From Halobacillus halophilus DSM 2266 (GTDB taxonomy: Bacteria > Bacillota > Bacilli > Bacillales > Halobacillaceae), in NCBI RefSeq assembly GCF_000284515.1, contig NC_017668.1:2418001-2482000 (forward strand): a stretch of DNA of 64,000 nt, in the 5' to 3' direction. The notes beneath the pieces were generated by a model, which worked only from the letters and a program-made list of their open reading frames with translations, was not told the DNA's origin and searched no databases. Below, one piece after another: positions 37,924 through 46,836 of the stretch; position 1 is the first letter of the stretch; every line of letters starts with the position of its first letter. The position numbers were made by a program, and so were the translations under genes.

Positions 37924-38481
37924 TTATGCACGTGAAACGTATTTTCCATCTGTTGTACTGATCAACAGATTCTCACCTTCATTAATAAAGAAAGGTACCT
38001 GCACGGTCAAACCTGTCTCCAGGGTTGCAGATTTGGTACCGCCGCTTGCGGTATCCCCTTTAATTCCTGGTTCCGTTTCCACTACTTTTAATTCAACGTT
38101 TTTAGGAAGCTCTACACCAATGGTCTCTGCCTGATAAGACTGGATTTGCACCTCCATATTTTCTTTCAGATAGTTCAACTGGTTTTCAAGCACGGATGAC
38201 GGAATTTCTACTTGTTCAAACGTTTCCATATCCATAAATGCATGCATATCTCCATTGGCATATAGATATTGCATTTTACGATTTTCAATATGAGCACGTT
38301 CCACCTTTTCGCCGCCACGGAACGTTTTTTCCTGAATATTTCCGTTTCTCAAATTACGTAACTTTGTTCGTACAAATGCAGCCCCTTTTCCTGGCTTCAC
38401 ATGCTGAAAATCCATTACTGACCAGATATCTCCGTCCACTTCTATGGTGAGACCTGTTCTAAAATCATTAACTGAAATCAT
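37924..38481 (-). CDS. efp: Elongation factor P
   Basis: A 185-residue three-domain translation factor that relieves ribosomes stalled at polyproline stretches. The KOW-like N-domain tip carries Lys32 in [12 protein letters not shown], the residue modified in many bacteria (5-aminopentanolylated in B. subtilis). Two OB domains follow. It lies after the broken yqhT peptidase gene as in B. subtilis and ends at its own terminator. Confidence 0.96.
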   Translation of the reverse strand: MISVNDFRTGLTIEVDGDIWSVMDFQHVKPGKGAAFVRTKLRNLRNGNIQEKTFRGGEKVERAHIENRKMQYLYANGDMHAFMDMETFEQVEIPSSVLENQLNYLKENMEVQIQSYQAETIGVELPKNVELKVVETEPGIKGDTASGGTKSATLETGLTVQVPFFINEGENLLISTTDGKYVSRA

Positions 38482-38504
38482 ATTTTTTCCTCCTTCTATA
38501 TCCT

Positions 38505-39565
38505 CTACAATGAAATAAGTTCTTTAGTAGATGTGCTCAAACGGTTGTTACCGGCGCTTGTAATGACCGTATCATCTTCGATCCGGCAGCCCCCGACATT
38601 GGGTACGTATATTCCAGGCTCAACGGTTACGACCATTCCCTCTTCAAGCACCATGTCGGAACGGAACGAAAGACCAGGTCCTTCATGGACATCTAAACCA
38701 ATTCCATGTCCAGTTGAATGGCCAAAGTATTCTCCGTAGCCTTTTTCTTTAATATAATCACGCGTTAGGGCATCTGCTTCCTTACCTGTTATCCCGGACT
38801 TAAGCCCCTCCATGCCTTTCAACTGTGCCTGCAGAACAACATCATAGATTTCACGCAGTTCCTCACTAATTTCACCAACAGCTACCGTACGGGTAATATC
38901 AGAACAATATCCTTTATATAAAGCTCCAAAATCCAAAGTAACCAGCTCTCCAGACTGAATTTCTTTTTCAGATGCTACACCGTGCGGTAAAGCAGAACGG
39001 TAGCCTGAAGCAACAATAATATCAAAACTGGAAGAGGTAGCTCCCTGCTTTCTCATAAAGAATTCCAATTCATTTGAAATATCAATTTCCCTGACACCTG
39101 GTTTAATATAGTTTTGTATATGTTCAAAGGCATCATCAGCAATTTTAGCAGCAGCTTGTAAAATACTAATCTCATCATCTGTCTTTATTAAGCGTAACTT
39201 TTCGACGATACCTGAGGTGGAACAAGGTTTGCTTTTAATTCTTTGCGATACTGTTCATAGACACTATATGTAACGTGGTCTTTCTCAAAGCCAATCCGCT
39301 CAAGCCCTAAACGTTCCACTTGATTGGCGACTTCTTTCACCATAGGATTCTTATGTTCTACGACCTCGAAATCAGATGCTTGTTCGTTAGCTTGTGCGAT
39401 ATATCGAAAGTCGGTAATAAGTAAGGCTTCCCCACTTGTGACAAGCAGCACCCCTGAGGAACCGGTAAACCCTGATACATATCGTCTGTTTTTTGGGCTC
39501 ATAATCAGTATACCATCCAGTTCATCACTCATAACGGATTTTCGCAGATTTTCTAATTTACTCAT
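38505..39565 (-). pseudogene. yqhT: Xaa-Pro aminopeptidase YqhT (M24), interrupted by one frameshift
   Basis: The first frame (39565-39188) gives the creatinase-like N-domain (MSKLENLRKSVMSDELDGIL...). The second continues as GIVEKLRLIKTDDEISILQ in another frame and runs to 38505. It contains the metal-ligand regions TLDFGALYKGYCSDITRT, GHSTGHGIGLDVHEGPG and VVTVEPGIY. Adding one base near 39211-39220 (CCACCTCAGG) restores 353 codons, the length of B. subtilis YqhT. No internal deletion is visible. The break is a real recent mutation or a sequencing error. It overlaps aroQ by four bases and precedes efp. Confidence 0.9.
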
Positions 39566-40026
39566 CTTTCATGTCTCCCTTCTGATTCTATCTGTTTAAT
39601 TATAGCTAATGCAGCCAGCCGGTAACCATCTATACCAAAGCCTACAATCTGGCCCTGGGACACGGGAGCAAGCATGGATTGATGACGGAAGGATTCTCGC
39701 GCATGAATATTAGAAATGTGTACTTCTACAACTGGCAGGGAGATAGCGCTAACCGCATCTCTTAATGCAATACTGGTATGAGTATAAGCAGCTGGGTTCA
39801 TAATAACACCCGCTGCCTGTACGTCAGCCTTATGCAGTTGGTCTACAAGATCCCCTTCATGGTTCGATTGGAATTCCTCTACTTCATATCCATACTCCCA
39901 GGCAGTATCTTTAACGAGTTTTACAACATCAGCCAAAGAAGCGTTACCATAAGTGCCCGGCTCTCTTTTGCCAAGCATATTTAAATTTGGCCCATTAATT
40001 AAGAATAGGCGTTTTACTGCCATCAT
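39562..40026 (-). CDS. aroQ: 3-dehydroquinate dehydratase, type II
   Basis: A 154-residue type II dehydroquinase of the shikimate pathway. The N-terminal motif NGPNLNMLGKREPGTYG carries the active-site Arg and Tyr, and HISNIHARESFRHQS carries the catalytic His region. Start ATG at 40026 or the next codon. It is the first gene of aroQ-yqhT-efp and overlaps yqhT. Type II enzymes are dodecamers and use an enolate mechanism. Confidence 0.95.
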   Translation of the reverse strand: MMAVKRLFLINGPNLNMLGKREPGTYGNASLADVVKLVKDTAWEYGYEVEEFQSNHEGDLVDQLHKADVQAAGVIMNPAAYTHTSIALRDAVSAISLPVVEVHISNIHARESFRHQSMLAPVSQGQIVGFGIDGYRLAALAIIKQIESEGRHER

Positions 40027-40092
40027 TCCATCCCACCATTTACGAAATTGTCATACTTTTTTAGTTTATCATACTACTCCTTCTTTTGAGTA

Positions 40093-40584
40093 TTAATTTG
40101 CTGACTCGTTAAACTCCTTATATTCAAAGGAAATAGAGAAACCTATGAATAATCCATAAAGAAGAAATAAACAGCCTGTTGTAACCCATGTATCACTGGA
40201 TAATTCCATAAACGCAGGTATGGCTGGAAATAAAGGGGTAAGGATAACAAAAATAACGGCCCACAAAACCAAACCAAAAATCAGTCCTGGCCAGATGCCA
40301 TTTTTCTTTTTTAAAAACATATAATAGAGCAGAGCGCTTATAAGAGACAATACTCCAACTATAATAACAGCCAGTACTTCAGCAAGCCAAGTTCCTGTCC
40401 ATTCCGTCTGCCAATAGGAGCGAAATAGGAAGGAAGCAGCAGAAACTTCACTAAAGTGAAAATAATAAGCAAGCGCTGCTAAACCACTCCATAATACCCC
40501 TGAAGCGAAACCAATGATTAAAGTTTTGGTAAGAACACTTTGCTGGGGCTCCTGTTGATTTTGTTCTTTTGGTTTATCTGACAT
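40093..40584 (-). CDS. yqhR: YqhR family membrane protein
   Basis: A 163-residue protein starting at ATG 40584, after AGAGGTG, with a polar N-terminus (SDKPKEQNQQEP) and four membrane segments (about 20-45, 62-85, 93-115, 128-150). It matches the conserved YqhR family by context next to aroQ/yqhS. Function is unknown. Confidence 0.78.
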   Translation of the reverse strand: MSDKPKEQNQQEPQQSVLTKTLIIGFASGVLWSGLAALAYYFHFSEVSAASFLFRSYWQTEWTGTWLAEVLAVIIVGVLSLISALLYYMFLKKKNGIWPGLIFGLVLWAVIFVILTPLFPAIPAFMELSSDTWVTTGCLFLLYGLFIGFSISFEYKEFNESAN

Positions 40585-41010
40585 TGTCATCACCTCTATC
40601 CATTATCTTTAACCATCTGCGAATTTTTCATGCTCTTTCGACATAATAAAGGCTAGAGATGCGAAGAAAAATAAGGTAAAATATAAGTAAGAAAGAATAT
40701 AAATCAGGTGTTTATTCAGCCATTAACTCTGGGAACAGCATAAGCACTTTTAAAAAAACCCACCATTGAATCTTAACTTCACATTTCTACTAAAATAACT
40801 TCTACACAAACGAACCATAGTCTTGAATAATTCCAGCTGAACAGGAAATAATCTTTAATAGAACTATTTACACTTTACTATCCCATCATAGTTGGAAACC
40901 TATAATGTTGGTCCAATATATGATTTTGGGATATATATATTTTTATAAGTGGTATATATAATGTTAAAAGATCTTTAGTCGATCATTTTGAGAAGGGGGG
41001 AATAACAATC
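40585..41010. other. Intergenic region between yqhR and yqhP
   Basis: An AT-rich 426-base divergent gap. It must hold both promoters, but I see no clear consensus pair. TTCGACA at 40638-40644 resembles a Spo0A box but is expected several times by chance in a window this size. No gene, strong hairpin or repeat was found. Confidence 0.5.
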
Positions 41011-41409
41011 ATGCGCAACTGGATGACTCCTATCATATACACCTTGGTGGCTTTAGCCGTTTTCTTTGTAGGCTATCAATTATTGACTGACACTAGCAGC
41101 TTTCTTAGCTCAATTGGCATGATGATCGTTATTGCAGCAATCGTCTATGGGGCTATTTACTTTTTCTTCCTGCGCAACCGTGGAATCAGCGTAGGAAAAA
41201 GCAGCAATGAAATGAAGAAATATAAGCAAGCTGTTAAACAATCTAAACAAAAATATAAGCAAGCCGCTCCTGTAGTGAAAAAAAGCCAGGCTGTTAGATC
41301 AGCTAAACCTACAACCATTCATAAAAAAAGTAAACGGCGAGGAAGCGGCCCGCAACTTAGAGTAATTGAAGGTAATAAAAACAAAGATAAAAATCGAGCC
41401 TCTTTTTAA
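41011..41409 (+). CDS. yqhP: YqhP / SA1362 family membrane protein
   Basis: A 132-residue protein with two N-terminal membrane segments (about 6-26 and 33-53). A very basic tail follows, rich in KYKQAVKQSKQ repeats and KKSKRRGSGPQ. This is the pattern of the SA1362/YqhP family conserved in Bacillales. A GAAGGGGGG binding site precedes the ATG. The basic tail could bind nucleic acid or membrane phosphate groups, but function is unknown. Confidence 0.8.
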   Translation: MRNWMTPIIYTLVALAVFFVGYQLLTDTSSFLSSIGMMIVIAAIVYGAIYFFFLRNRGISVGKSSNEMKKYKQAVKQSKQKYKQAAPVVKKSQAVRSAKPTTIHKKSKRRGSGPQLRVIEGNKNKDKNRASF

Positions 41410-41423
41410 TTGGCTCGATTTTT
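41389..41423. terminator. Bidirectional terminator between yqhP and yqhO
   Basis: A 12-bp stem (AAAAATCGAGCC with its complement) around an 11-base loop. It overlaps the end of yqhP and serves both convergent genes. Confidence 0.88.
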
Positions 41424-42309
41424 ATTTTGTCCACCTCTTCAAAAACTCTGCAGCGTGGACCCTTCCAATCTTCATCAAATCTTCTTTTTCCTGGTTACTC
41501 AGATGAAAATCCGTTGTATCATATCCCTGGACTGATATAAAAATAATATCCTTACTTTTAGAATGAGAGATGTAACGGGCATCATGAGCCTGCTGCATCG
41601 TTTTAAAAAGCGCATGAAACATTTGAATAGCATTGCGGATTTTCTGTGCTGGGAGCTGGCTAGGCGGGTCGCTTAATTTCAAGCCTATTATCGGACGTTT
41701 CCGCCGTCCTTCTTTCCCCTCCCAAATCCATATAGGAAAATTACTTAAAACTCCACCGTCTACAATTAAGGATTTACCGTTCTTTCCATGAATCTTTATG
41801 GGTATAAAAAAATAAGGGAGTCCTGAACTCATCCGCACAGCCTTGGCTACTGAAAAAGTTGCGGGATCAATTCCATAGACTCTTTTCAAGTCATCAGGTA
41901 TCACAATAATACGACCTATACTTAGATCTGAACATACTATTTTTAATGATCCTGAGGGGAGATCCGCAAACGTTCGCACCCCTTTTTCTTCGAGCCATTT
42001 TTCAATCGTACACTCAAGGCGATTCCCCTTATACAAACCCATGCGAAAGTATAGTAGTAACCATTTGGAATAAGGAAATAAACGCTCCGCAGTGGGGAGA
42101 TCAACAAGAGATTCAAAGGAAAGACTCTTCAATTTTTCTTTCAATTCCTCAGAGGTATAGCCAGCTGCTGTCATACTTGCAAGAATTGAACCTGCTGAAG
42201 TGCCGGCAAGCCTGCTAAAATGATAACCTTGTTCTTCAAGTTCCTCAAGAGCACCTATAAACGCTAATGCTTTCATACCTCCACCTGAGAATACTCCATC
42301 AACCTTCAT
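41422..42309 (-). CDS. yqhO: Patatin-like phospholipase YqhO
   Basis: A 295-residue patatin-like hydrolase. It has an oxyanion loop FSGGGMKAL (about 7-15), a nucleophile elbow GTSAGS (Ser38) and the catalytic-dyad Asp in VDGGVLSNFP near 185. All catalytic features are present. Patatins hydrolyse acyl esters of phospholipids or related lipids; the natural substrate of YqhO is not established. No signal peptide. Confidence 0.88.
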   Translation of the reverse strand: MKVDGVFSGGGMKALAFIGALEELEEQGYHFSRLAGTSAGSILASMTAAGYTSEELKEKLKSLSFESLVDLPTAERLFPYSKWLLLYFRMGLYKGNRLECTIEKWLEEKGVRTFADLPSGSLKIVCSDLSIGRIIVIPDDLKRVYGIDPATFSVAKAVRMSSGLPYFFIPIKIHGKNGKSLIVDGGVLSNFPIWIWEGKEGRRKRPIIGLKLSDPPSQLPAQKIRNAIQMFHALFKTMQQAHDARYISHSKSKDIIFISVQGYDTTDFHLSNQEKEDLMKIGRVHAAEFLKRWTK

Positions 42310-42375
42310 AAAATTTCACCCCGCTTTTACCCCTTATGAAATCTTATGAGCTGTTTAGAAGATGAATAACAAAAA

Positions 42376-42393
42376 GACGCAGAAATCTGCGCC
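42376..42393 (-). terminator. Terminator after mntR
   Basis: A short CGCAGA/TCTGCG stem followed by TCTTTTTG on the minus strand. Confidence 0.65.
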
Positions 42394-42402
42394 TTGGTAA
42401 GG

Positions 42403-42834
42403 TTATTCTTGATTTTGCTCTTCGTTCTTCTGCTGCACTTCTCTAAGAGAGTCTACTCGTGCGGGTTTCTCATCAAAGTACTGGACAAGATCTCCTATTC
42501 GATCAATAGAATTCCAACTTAGATGATGTTCAATTCCCTCTACATCTTCATAAATGTTTTCTTTATCTACTCCTATTATTTCCAGAAACTGTTCTAACAA
42601 CTCATGACGGTAAACCAGTCGTTTCCCGACTTTTTTTCCTTTAGGAGTTAAAATGAGACCACGGTATTTTTCGTAATTCAAATATTGGTCCCGGTCCAAC
42701 TTTTGAACCATTTTGGTCACAGAAGATGGATGTACCTGGAGATTTTCAGCAATATCAGATACTCGTGCATATCCTTTATCTTCTATAAGCATATAAATTT
42801 GTTCAATATAATCTTCCATGCTTGGTGTTGGCAT
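42403..42834 (-). CDS. mntR: Manganese-responsive transcriptional regulator MntR
   Basis: DtxR-family metalloregulator starting at ATG 42834 ([14 protein letters not shown]), after GGGGG; a longer frame from 42876 is rejected. The 143 residues give an N-terminal winged helix ([19 protein letters not shown]) and a helical dimerisation and metal-binding domain with [12 protein letters not shown] and EGIEHHLS. D8, the metal ligand near the N-terminus, is conserved in SMEDYIE. It represses Mn uptake genes when Mn is sufficient. Next to yqhO, as in B. subtilis. Confidence 0.94.
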   Translation of the reverse strand: MPTPSMEDYIEQIYMLIEDKGYARVSDIAENLQVHPSSVTKMVQKLDRDQYLNYEKYRGLILTPKGKKVGKRLVYRHELLEQFLEIIGVDKENIYEDVEGIEHHLSWNSIDRIGDLVQYFDEKPARVDSLREVQQKNEEQNQE

Positions 42835-42983
42835 GATAAACCCCCAATACAGGCTGTCTTTATGTAGGTGTTTCATGAAAATGATACACTAGTTTGCCTG
42901 TTGTGACAAGCGAGCATAATTCCTAAAAAAGTAATACCGGACTCAATGTGAGTCCGGTATATAATCTTTTTACTAATTAGATT

Positions 42984-44111
42984 CTACAAACCACATTTCA
43001 ATTGTGCATTACAATTCGTACAAGTATTACAGCCGCCAATATCTTCAACAGTTCCTTTTCGGCAGACTGGACAAGTATCGCCTACTTCAGATCCTATGGT
43101 CACATTCGTCTTATCTAACTCATGTACGGTATCCATTAGAACAACACGAGGTTTTCTTTCTTCTTCAAATTCAAACTCGGTCTGTTCCCCGTCGAATTCA
43201 TTTTCCTCTGCTTTTAAGGTTAGGACTTGACTATCACGGCTTCCATCAACATATACGGTACCGCCTTTCGCTCCTCCACGGTACAATCGTTGATAAACCT
43301 TTTCCACCTGATCAACCGAATAGCCTCTCGGAGCATTAACGGTCTTGGAAATAGAACTGTCAACCCAGCGCTGGATAATACATTGGGTGTCTGCATGCGC
43401 TTCAGGAGACATTGTCATAGCCGTTACAAACCATTCAGGCAAATGATCAGGGTCCTGGTCAGGGTGCTGCTCTAGATACTCATTCACAATATCTGCTTTT
43501 ACTTCAATAAATTTACCCAAACGTCCACTGCGATAATAAGAGAAAGAGAAGTAAGGTTCAAGTCCCGTACTAACGCCCACCATTGTACCCGTACTTCCGG
43601 TAGGTGCTACTGTCAATAAGTGAGAATTTCGAATTCCGTACTTCATTACCCCTTCGCGAATATCTTCAGGCATATCTTTCATGTAACCAGTGTTAATAAA
43701 AGCTTCTCGCAATTTATTGGTTTCCTCTTCACTCGTTCCTTGAAGGAAAGGAAAGCTGCCTTTTTCTTTGGCCAATTCAATTGAGGTGCGATAGGCAGTG
43801 GTCGCAATTACTCCAAAAATTTCATCTACTAATTTGTTTCCTTCTTCGGAGCCATATTCGGTTTCACAATAAATTAGTAAATCGTGGAGCCCCATAACAC
43901 CAAGTCCTACCCGACGCTCTCCAAGGGCTTGTACTTTATTTTCTTCCAAGAAATAAGGAGTGGCATCAATAACATTGTCCTGCATCCGAACGCCGGTTTG
44001 AACGGTTTGTTTAAGTTGCTCATAGTTTACTTTCTTCTCTGTTTTATCAGCAACAGAGGCCAAATTAACCGCTGCCAGGTTACATACAGAGAATGGAGCT
44101 AGTGGCTGTTC
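42984..44111 (-). CDS. nrdJ: B12-dependent ribonucleotide reductase NrdJ, 3' exon
   Basis: This part begins at Glu of the active-site motif (…NPCG|EQPLAPFSVCNLAAVN) and encodes 375 residues. It includes the barrel core (LLTVAPTGSTGTMVGVSTGL) and the C-terminal Cys-rich tail CPVCRKGTVEDIGGCNTCTN. The tail cysteines re-reduce the enzyme through thioredoxin. Read alone it could start at an in-frame ATG made by intron sequence (44114), but that codon lies across the splice site. Class II reductases need adenosylcobalamin but no oxygen. Confidence 0.9.
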   Translation of the reverse strand, partial: EQPLAPFSVCNLAAVNLASVADKTEKKVNYEQLKQTVQTGVRMQDNVIDATPYFLEENKVQALGERRVGLGVMGLHDLLIYCETEYGSEEGNKLVDEIFGVIATTAYRTSIELAKEKGSFPFLQGTSEEETNKLREAFINTGYMKDMPEDIREGVMKYGIRNSHLLTVAPTGSTGTMVGVSTGLEPYFSFSYYRSGRLGKFIEVKADIVNEYLEQHPDQDPDHLPEWFVTAMTMSPEAHADTQCIIQRWVDSSISKTVNAPRGYSVDQVEKVYQRLYRGGAKGGTVYVDGSRDSQVLTLKAEENEFDGEQTEFEFEEERKPRVVLMDTVHELDKTNVTIGSEVGDTCPVCRKGTVEDIGGCNTCTNCNAQLKCGL

Positions 44112-44360
44112 CAAGGTTGTTATCCTTCCGGCTTTTTATCCAGAAGTTCTTACAGTTTTTCTTTCCTGCAAGTTCAGCATACATTTTCATCACACAACTC
44201 GTGTAATGTTGCGGTCTCGTGGGTGGATTATATTCTCACAATGAGGTTCACCACCTATGCGTTGCCCCTGACTGGAGTATTTAATTCCAGCCTTCGGTTC
44301 GGATCAGCATTTCAGCCTTCCCGCTTTATCCCGCAATGTTTTACATGAGGCAAACTATTC
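44112..44360 (-). other. Candidate group I self-splicing intron in nrdJ (249 nt)
   Basis: It separates codons for NPCG and E of the reductase active site. Removing exactly 249 nt joins the frames into 857 residues. The 5' exon ends in U and the intron ends in G, as group I introns require. P1: exon CAUGUGGU (44368-44361) pairs with GCCUCAUG (44351-44344), with U.G at the splice site and one mismatch. P10: GUUU (44355-44352) pairs with exon GAAC (44111-44108). UUGCGGGAUAAAG resembles the group I P element and pairs with CCGCAA (44214-44209). An 8-bp CAUUACAC hairpin follows. I could not trace P3/P7. No open frame inside. Confidence 0.72.
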
Positions 44361-45806
44361 ACCACATGGGTTTGTAGCTACAACTTTTTGTCCGTAAGCA
44401 GAAGCATTTGTTTTTTCATTGGCGTTATCAATAAAGAAAATTCCAGGTTCTGCTGAATAAGTTGCACATATATTAATTAAATTCCAGAGCTCTGAAGCTT
44501 TAACGGTGCGGTAATTCCTTATACCGAAACCTCTTTCTTCCCACTCTCTTACATCTCCGCTGCTTTGCCATTCTTCATTATAGATTTTCATTTCCTCTTT
44601 GGTGTAGTTTTCTACATCAGGAAAACGCAAATGGTATTCAGTATCCTCTTCTACAGCATCCATAAATTCCTTAGTTATACATACTGAAATATTGGCTCCA
44701 GTGAGGAATTCTGGGTTGTGTACTGTATACGTACCGCCAATATAAAGTTTCTCCTCGGCTTCCTGAATAGCCTTTTCCGTAAATCCACCTGAACCAGGCA
44801 TATGCTTGTAATTTACAACACTTTGAAAAAGGTCTTTCTCTGTTTCCGTTAAAGGTGTGAACTTGAGTTTGTCTTTAGCCAGTTGTTTAATTTGTTCATC
44901 TTCCGTATTTTGAATAAGGAAACGTAATATTCTAGGATTTTGCATTTTAGAAATAATGAACTCAATGATGTCCGGATGCCAGTCGGCAAGCATAATCATT
45001 TGTGCTCCCCGCCTTGAGCCACCCTGCTCCACCAGGTGAGTCAGCTTAGCAATATCATCAAGCCATGATACAGAACCAGAGGATTTCCCATTAACTCCAC
45101 GAGCTAGTGTATTTCTTGGCCTTAGAGTAGAACCATTTGTCCCTACTCCGCCACCGCGTGACATAATTTCCATCACTTGTTTACGATGATCGGATATACC
45201 TTCTCTGGAATCTTGAATATAAGGCATAACGTAGCAATTGAAATAGGTTACATCAGTATTAGAACCTGCTCCATATAATACACGGCCTGCTGGGATGAAG
45301 TTCAAATTTGAGAGTTCGTTATAAAAGTTATCAAAGCTTTTTTGCTTTTGAACGGGATCCGTTTCTACCTCCGACAATCCTGTAGCATTGCGAAGAGCAA
45401 TTTGCTCATAATACACTTCCAGCGGCTTATCAATGGTATCCAGGTTTCGGGTTATTAAGCCTGTCTCTCTTTCATTTTCATGATCAAGAACGCTTACGAA
45501 TTCATCCTCTACTTTCACTACTGCCTCGTGTTTTTCCCAATCAATTGACTGAATGAAACCAAAGCCTCGAGCAGGAAATTTCGGATCATCTTTCACCGTA
45601 AGCACCACAAAATCGTTCTCTGCTAACGTAAGTTTTTCGGTATCTTTAAATGCATACCTATCAAGCATAACCAGTCTTGAAACGCCCTTGTGAGTAATCT
45701 TCATATCTGCTGTTATTTCATGTACTTGAGAAAACTGTCGAATATCTGCATTTAACCGATCTACATTAACCTTGGCATAGGTATCATTGGAGGTGGTGGT
45801 TTGCAT
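44361..45806 (-). CDS. nrdJ: B12-dependent ribonucleotide reductase NrdJ, 5' exon
   Basis: The 482 residues run from the start to the active-site cysteine in NPCG. Motifs include FNCYVMPYIQDS and GGGVGTNGSTLRPR (barrel entry) and SVSWLDDIAKLTHLVEQGGS. The exon ends in frame with the second part after removal of the 249-nt intron. The frame itself stops at a TAG two codons into the intron. The gene occupies the position of lipM in B. subtilis, between mntR and yqhL, so it is an insertion relative to that genome. Upstream NrdR boxes indicate dNTP-responsive control. Confidence 0.92.
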
Positions 45807-45888
45807 TATGAATCTCTCCCTTGAATGATAAAATAAGTTTTTTCATTTTGTATGTATATGTAACATACCACATTTACAAAAACTTAAT

Positions 45889-45933
45889 CAATATATTGTG
45901 TTCCTAAATTGAATTTTTTCAATATATAGTGTT
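45889..45933 (-). promoter_or_regulatory. Tandem NrdR boxes upstream of nrdJ
   Basis: Minus-strand AACACAATATATTG (45889-45902) and AACACTATATATTG (45920-45933) match the NrdR box consensus. Their starts are 31 bases apart, three helical turns, as is typical. NrdR represses ribonucleotide reductase genes when dATP is abundant. Confidence 0.88.
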
Positions 45934-46115
45934 ATTGAACGAATGTGTTGAATTTTGTCAATCTACTAATCGTACGCAGAAAGCAGTGTAAGCTAGATTT
46001 CAAAAGTAAGAAGCTGTTTTTTAGGGATTTTTCACTTAATTCATTATTTGCATAGGTACACCATAAAAAAAACGATTATACCAACTTTGAAATTCTAACA
46101 TACAATAAACTTTTT

Positions 46116-46144
46116 TTGAAAAGCTAACGATTCCCTCCTATAAT
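46116..46144 (+). promoter_or_regulatory. yqhL: Sigma-A promoter of yqhL
   Basis: TTGAAA (46116-46121), a 17-base spacer and TATAAT (46139-46144) form a near-consensus promoter 34 bases before the yqhL start. Confidence 0.8.
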
Positions 46145-46177
46145 AGATAGAGGAAAAGAGAAATGGGGGGACATACT

Positions 46178-46564
46178 ATGGAACTTTGGATCTTGATCGG
46201 AGCTGTCATTGCTCTTATAGCATTTGGCTTATATAGATACTTCAAATCCAAAAAAATAATGAGTACGTTAACAGAAGAAGAGTTCAGACAAGGCTACCGT
46301 AAAGCTCAGCTTATTGATGTTCGTGAACCAAAAGAATTTGAAGGCGGTCATATACTGGGAGCACGAAATATCCCATTGTCGCAAATGAAAAACCGCCTTA
46401 TCGAAATTCGGAAAGACAAACCTGTCTATTTGTATTGCCAGAGTGGAGCTAGATCAACCCGGGCTGCCATGCTGCTGAACAAAAAAGATTATAAAGATCT
46501 TAATGTTCTGCAAGGCGGTTTTAAAAAATGGGGAGGAAAAATTAAAACTAAAAAGTCAAAATAA
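46178..46564 (+). CDS. yqhL: Membrane-anchored rhodanese domain protein YqhL
   Basis: A 128-residue protein starting at ATG 46178, after GGGGGG; an ATG 15 bases upstream lies before that site. One N-terminal membrane helix (about 3-20) is followed by a rhodanese domain (about 30-125). LIDVREPKEFEGGHILGA is present, and the catalytic cysteine lies in YLYCQSGARSTRA. It may carry persulfide sulfur; the acceptor is unknown. It lies upstream of gcvPB in the opposite orientation, with its own promoter and terminator. Confidence 0.88.
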   Translation: MELWILIGAVIALIAFGLYRYFKSKKIMSTLTEEEFRQGYRKAQLIDVREPKEFEGGHILGARNIPLSQMKNRLIEIRKDKPVYLYCQSGARSTRAAMLLNKKDYKDLNVLQGGFKKWGGKIKTKKSK

Positions 46565-46565
46565 A

Positions 46566-46612
46566 AATAAGACCTGAAAGCCAGGGTTACAACCCGGCTT
46601 TCAGGTCTTATT
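46566..46612 (+). terminator. yqhL: Terminator after yqhL
   Basis: A 17-bp stem plus an inner GGG/CCC, followed by TTTTTTT on the plus strand. Confidence 0.95.
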
Positions 46613-46697
46613 TTTTTGAGCTTTATTCAATCACTTTATTAACTTAGAGTGAAACTCTCTCGTTCGGAATACGTGTATGGAAAATTAAGGATCAATT

Positions 46698-46772
46698 GGT
46701 ATAGGAGAACCCGGGGAAATATTACTTTTCTGCGTCCCTGAACGATGCAGAGTCACGGGCTTCTGCTATACC
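46698..46772. other. Unassigned nested-stem element between yqhL and gcvPB
   Basis: GGTATAG (46698-46704) pairs with CTATACC (46766-46772). Inside, CCCG (46710-46713) pairs with CGGG (46756-46759), and CTGCGTC (46730-46736) pairs with GATGCAG (46744-46750) around CCTGAAC. The rest of 46613-46836 shows nothing else. I do not recognise the family; it could be a small RNA, a 3' UTR structure of gcvPB or a remnant of a mobile element. Confidence 0.45.
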
Positions 46773-46836
46773 ATTACCCAATTTATTGGTATGTCTAAAT
46801 AGTTAAATTCATCTATTCAAATGACTCCGGCATTTG

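Noticed and set aside
44115-44354. Reading the nrdJ interruption as an intein
   Set aside because: Only 249 nt with stop codons in every relevant frame; an intein would need at least about 130 residues in frame.
42984-45806. Reading nrdJ as two separate truncated genes
   Set aside because: The parts meet exactly at NPCG|EQPL with no lost residues, and splice-site pairing supports an intron. Simple disruption remains a minority alternative.
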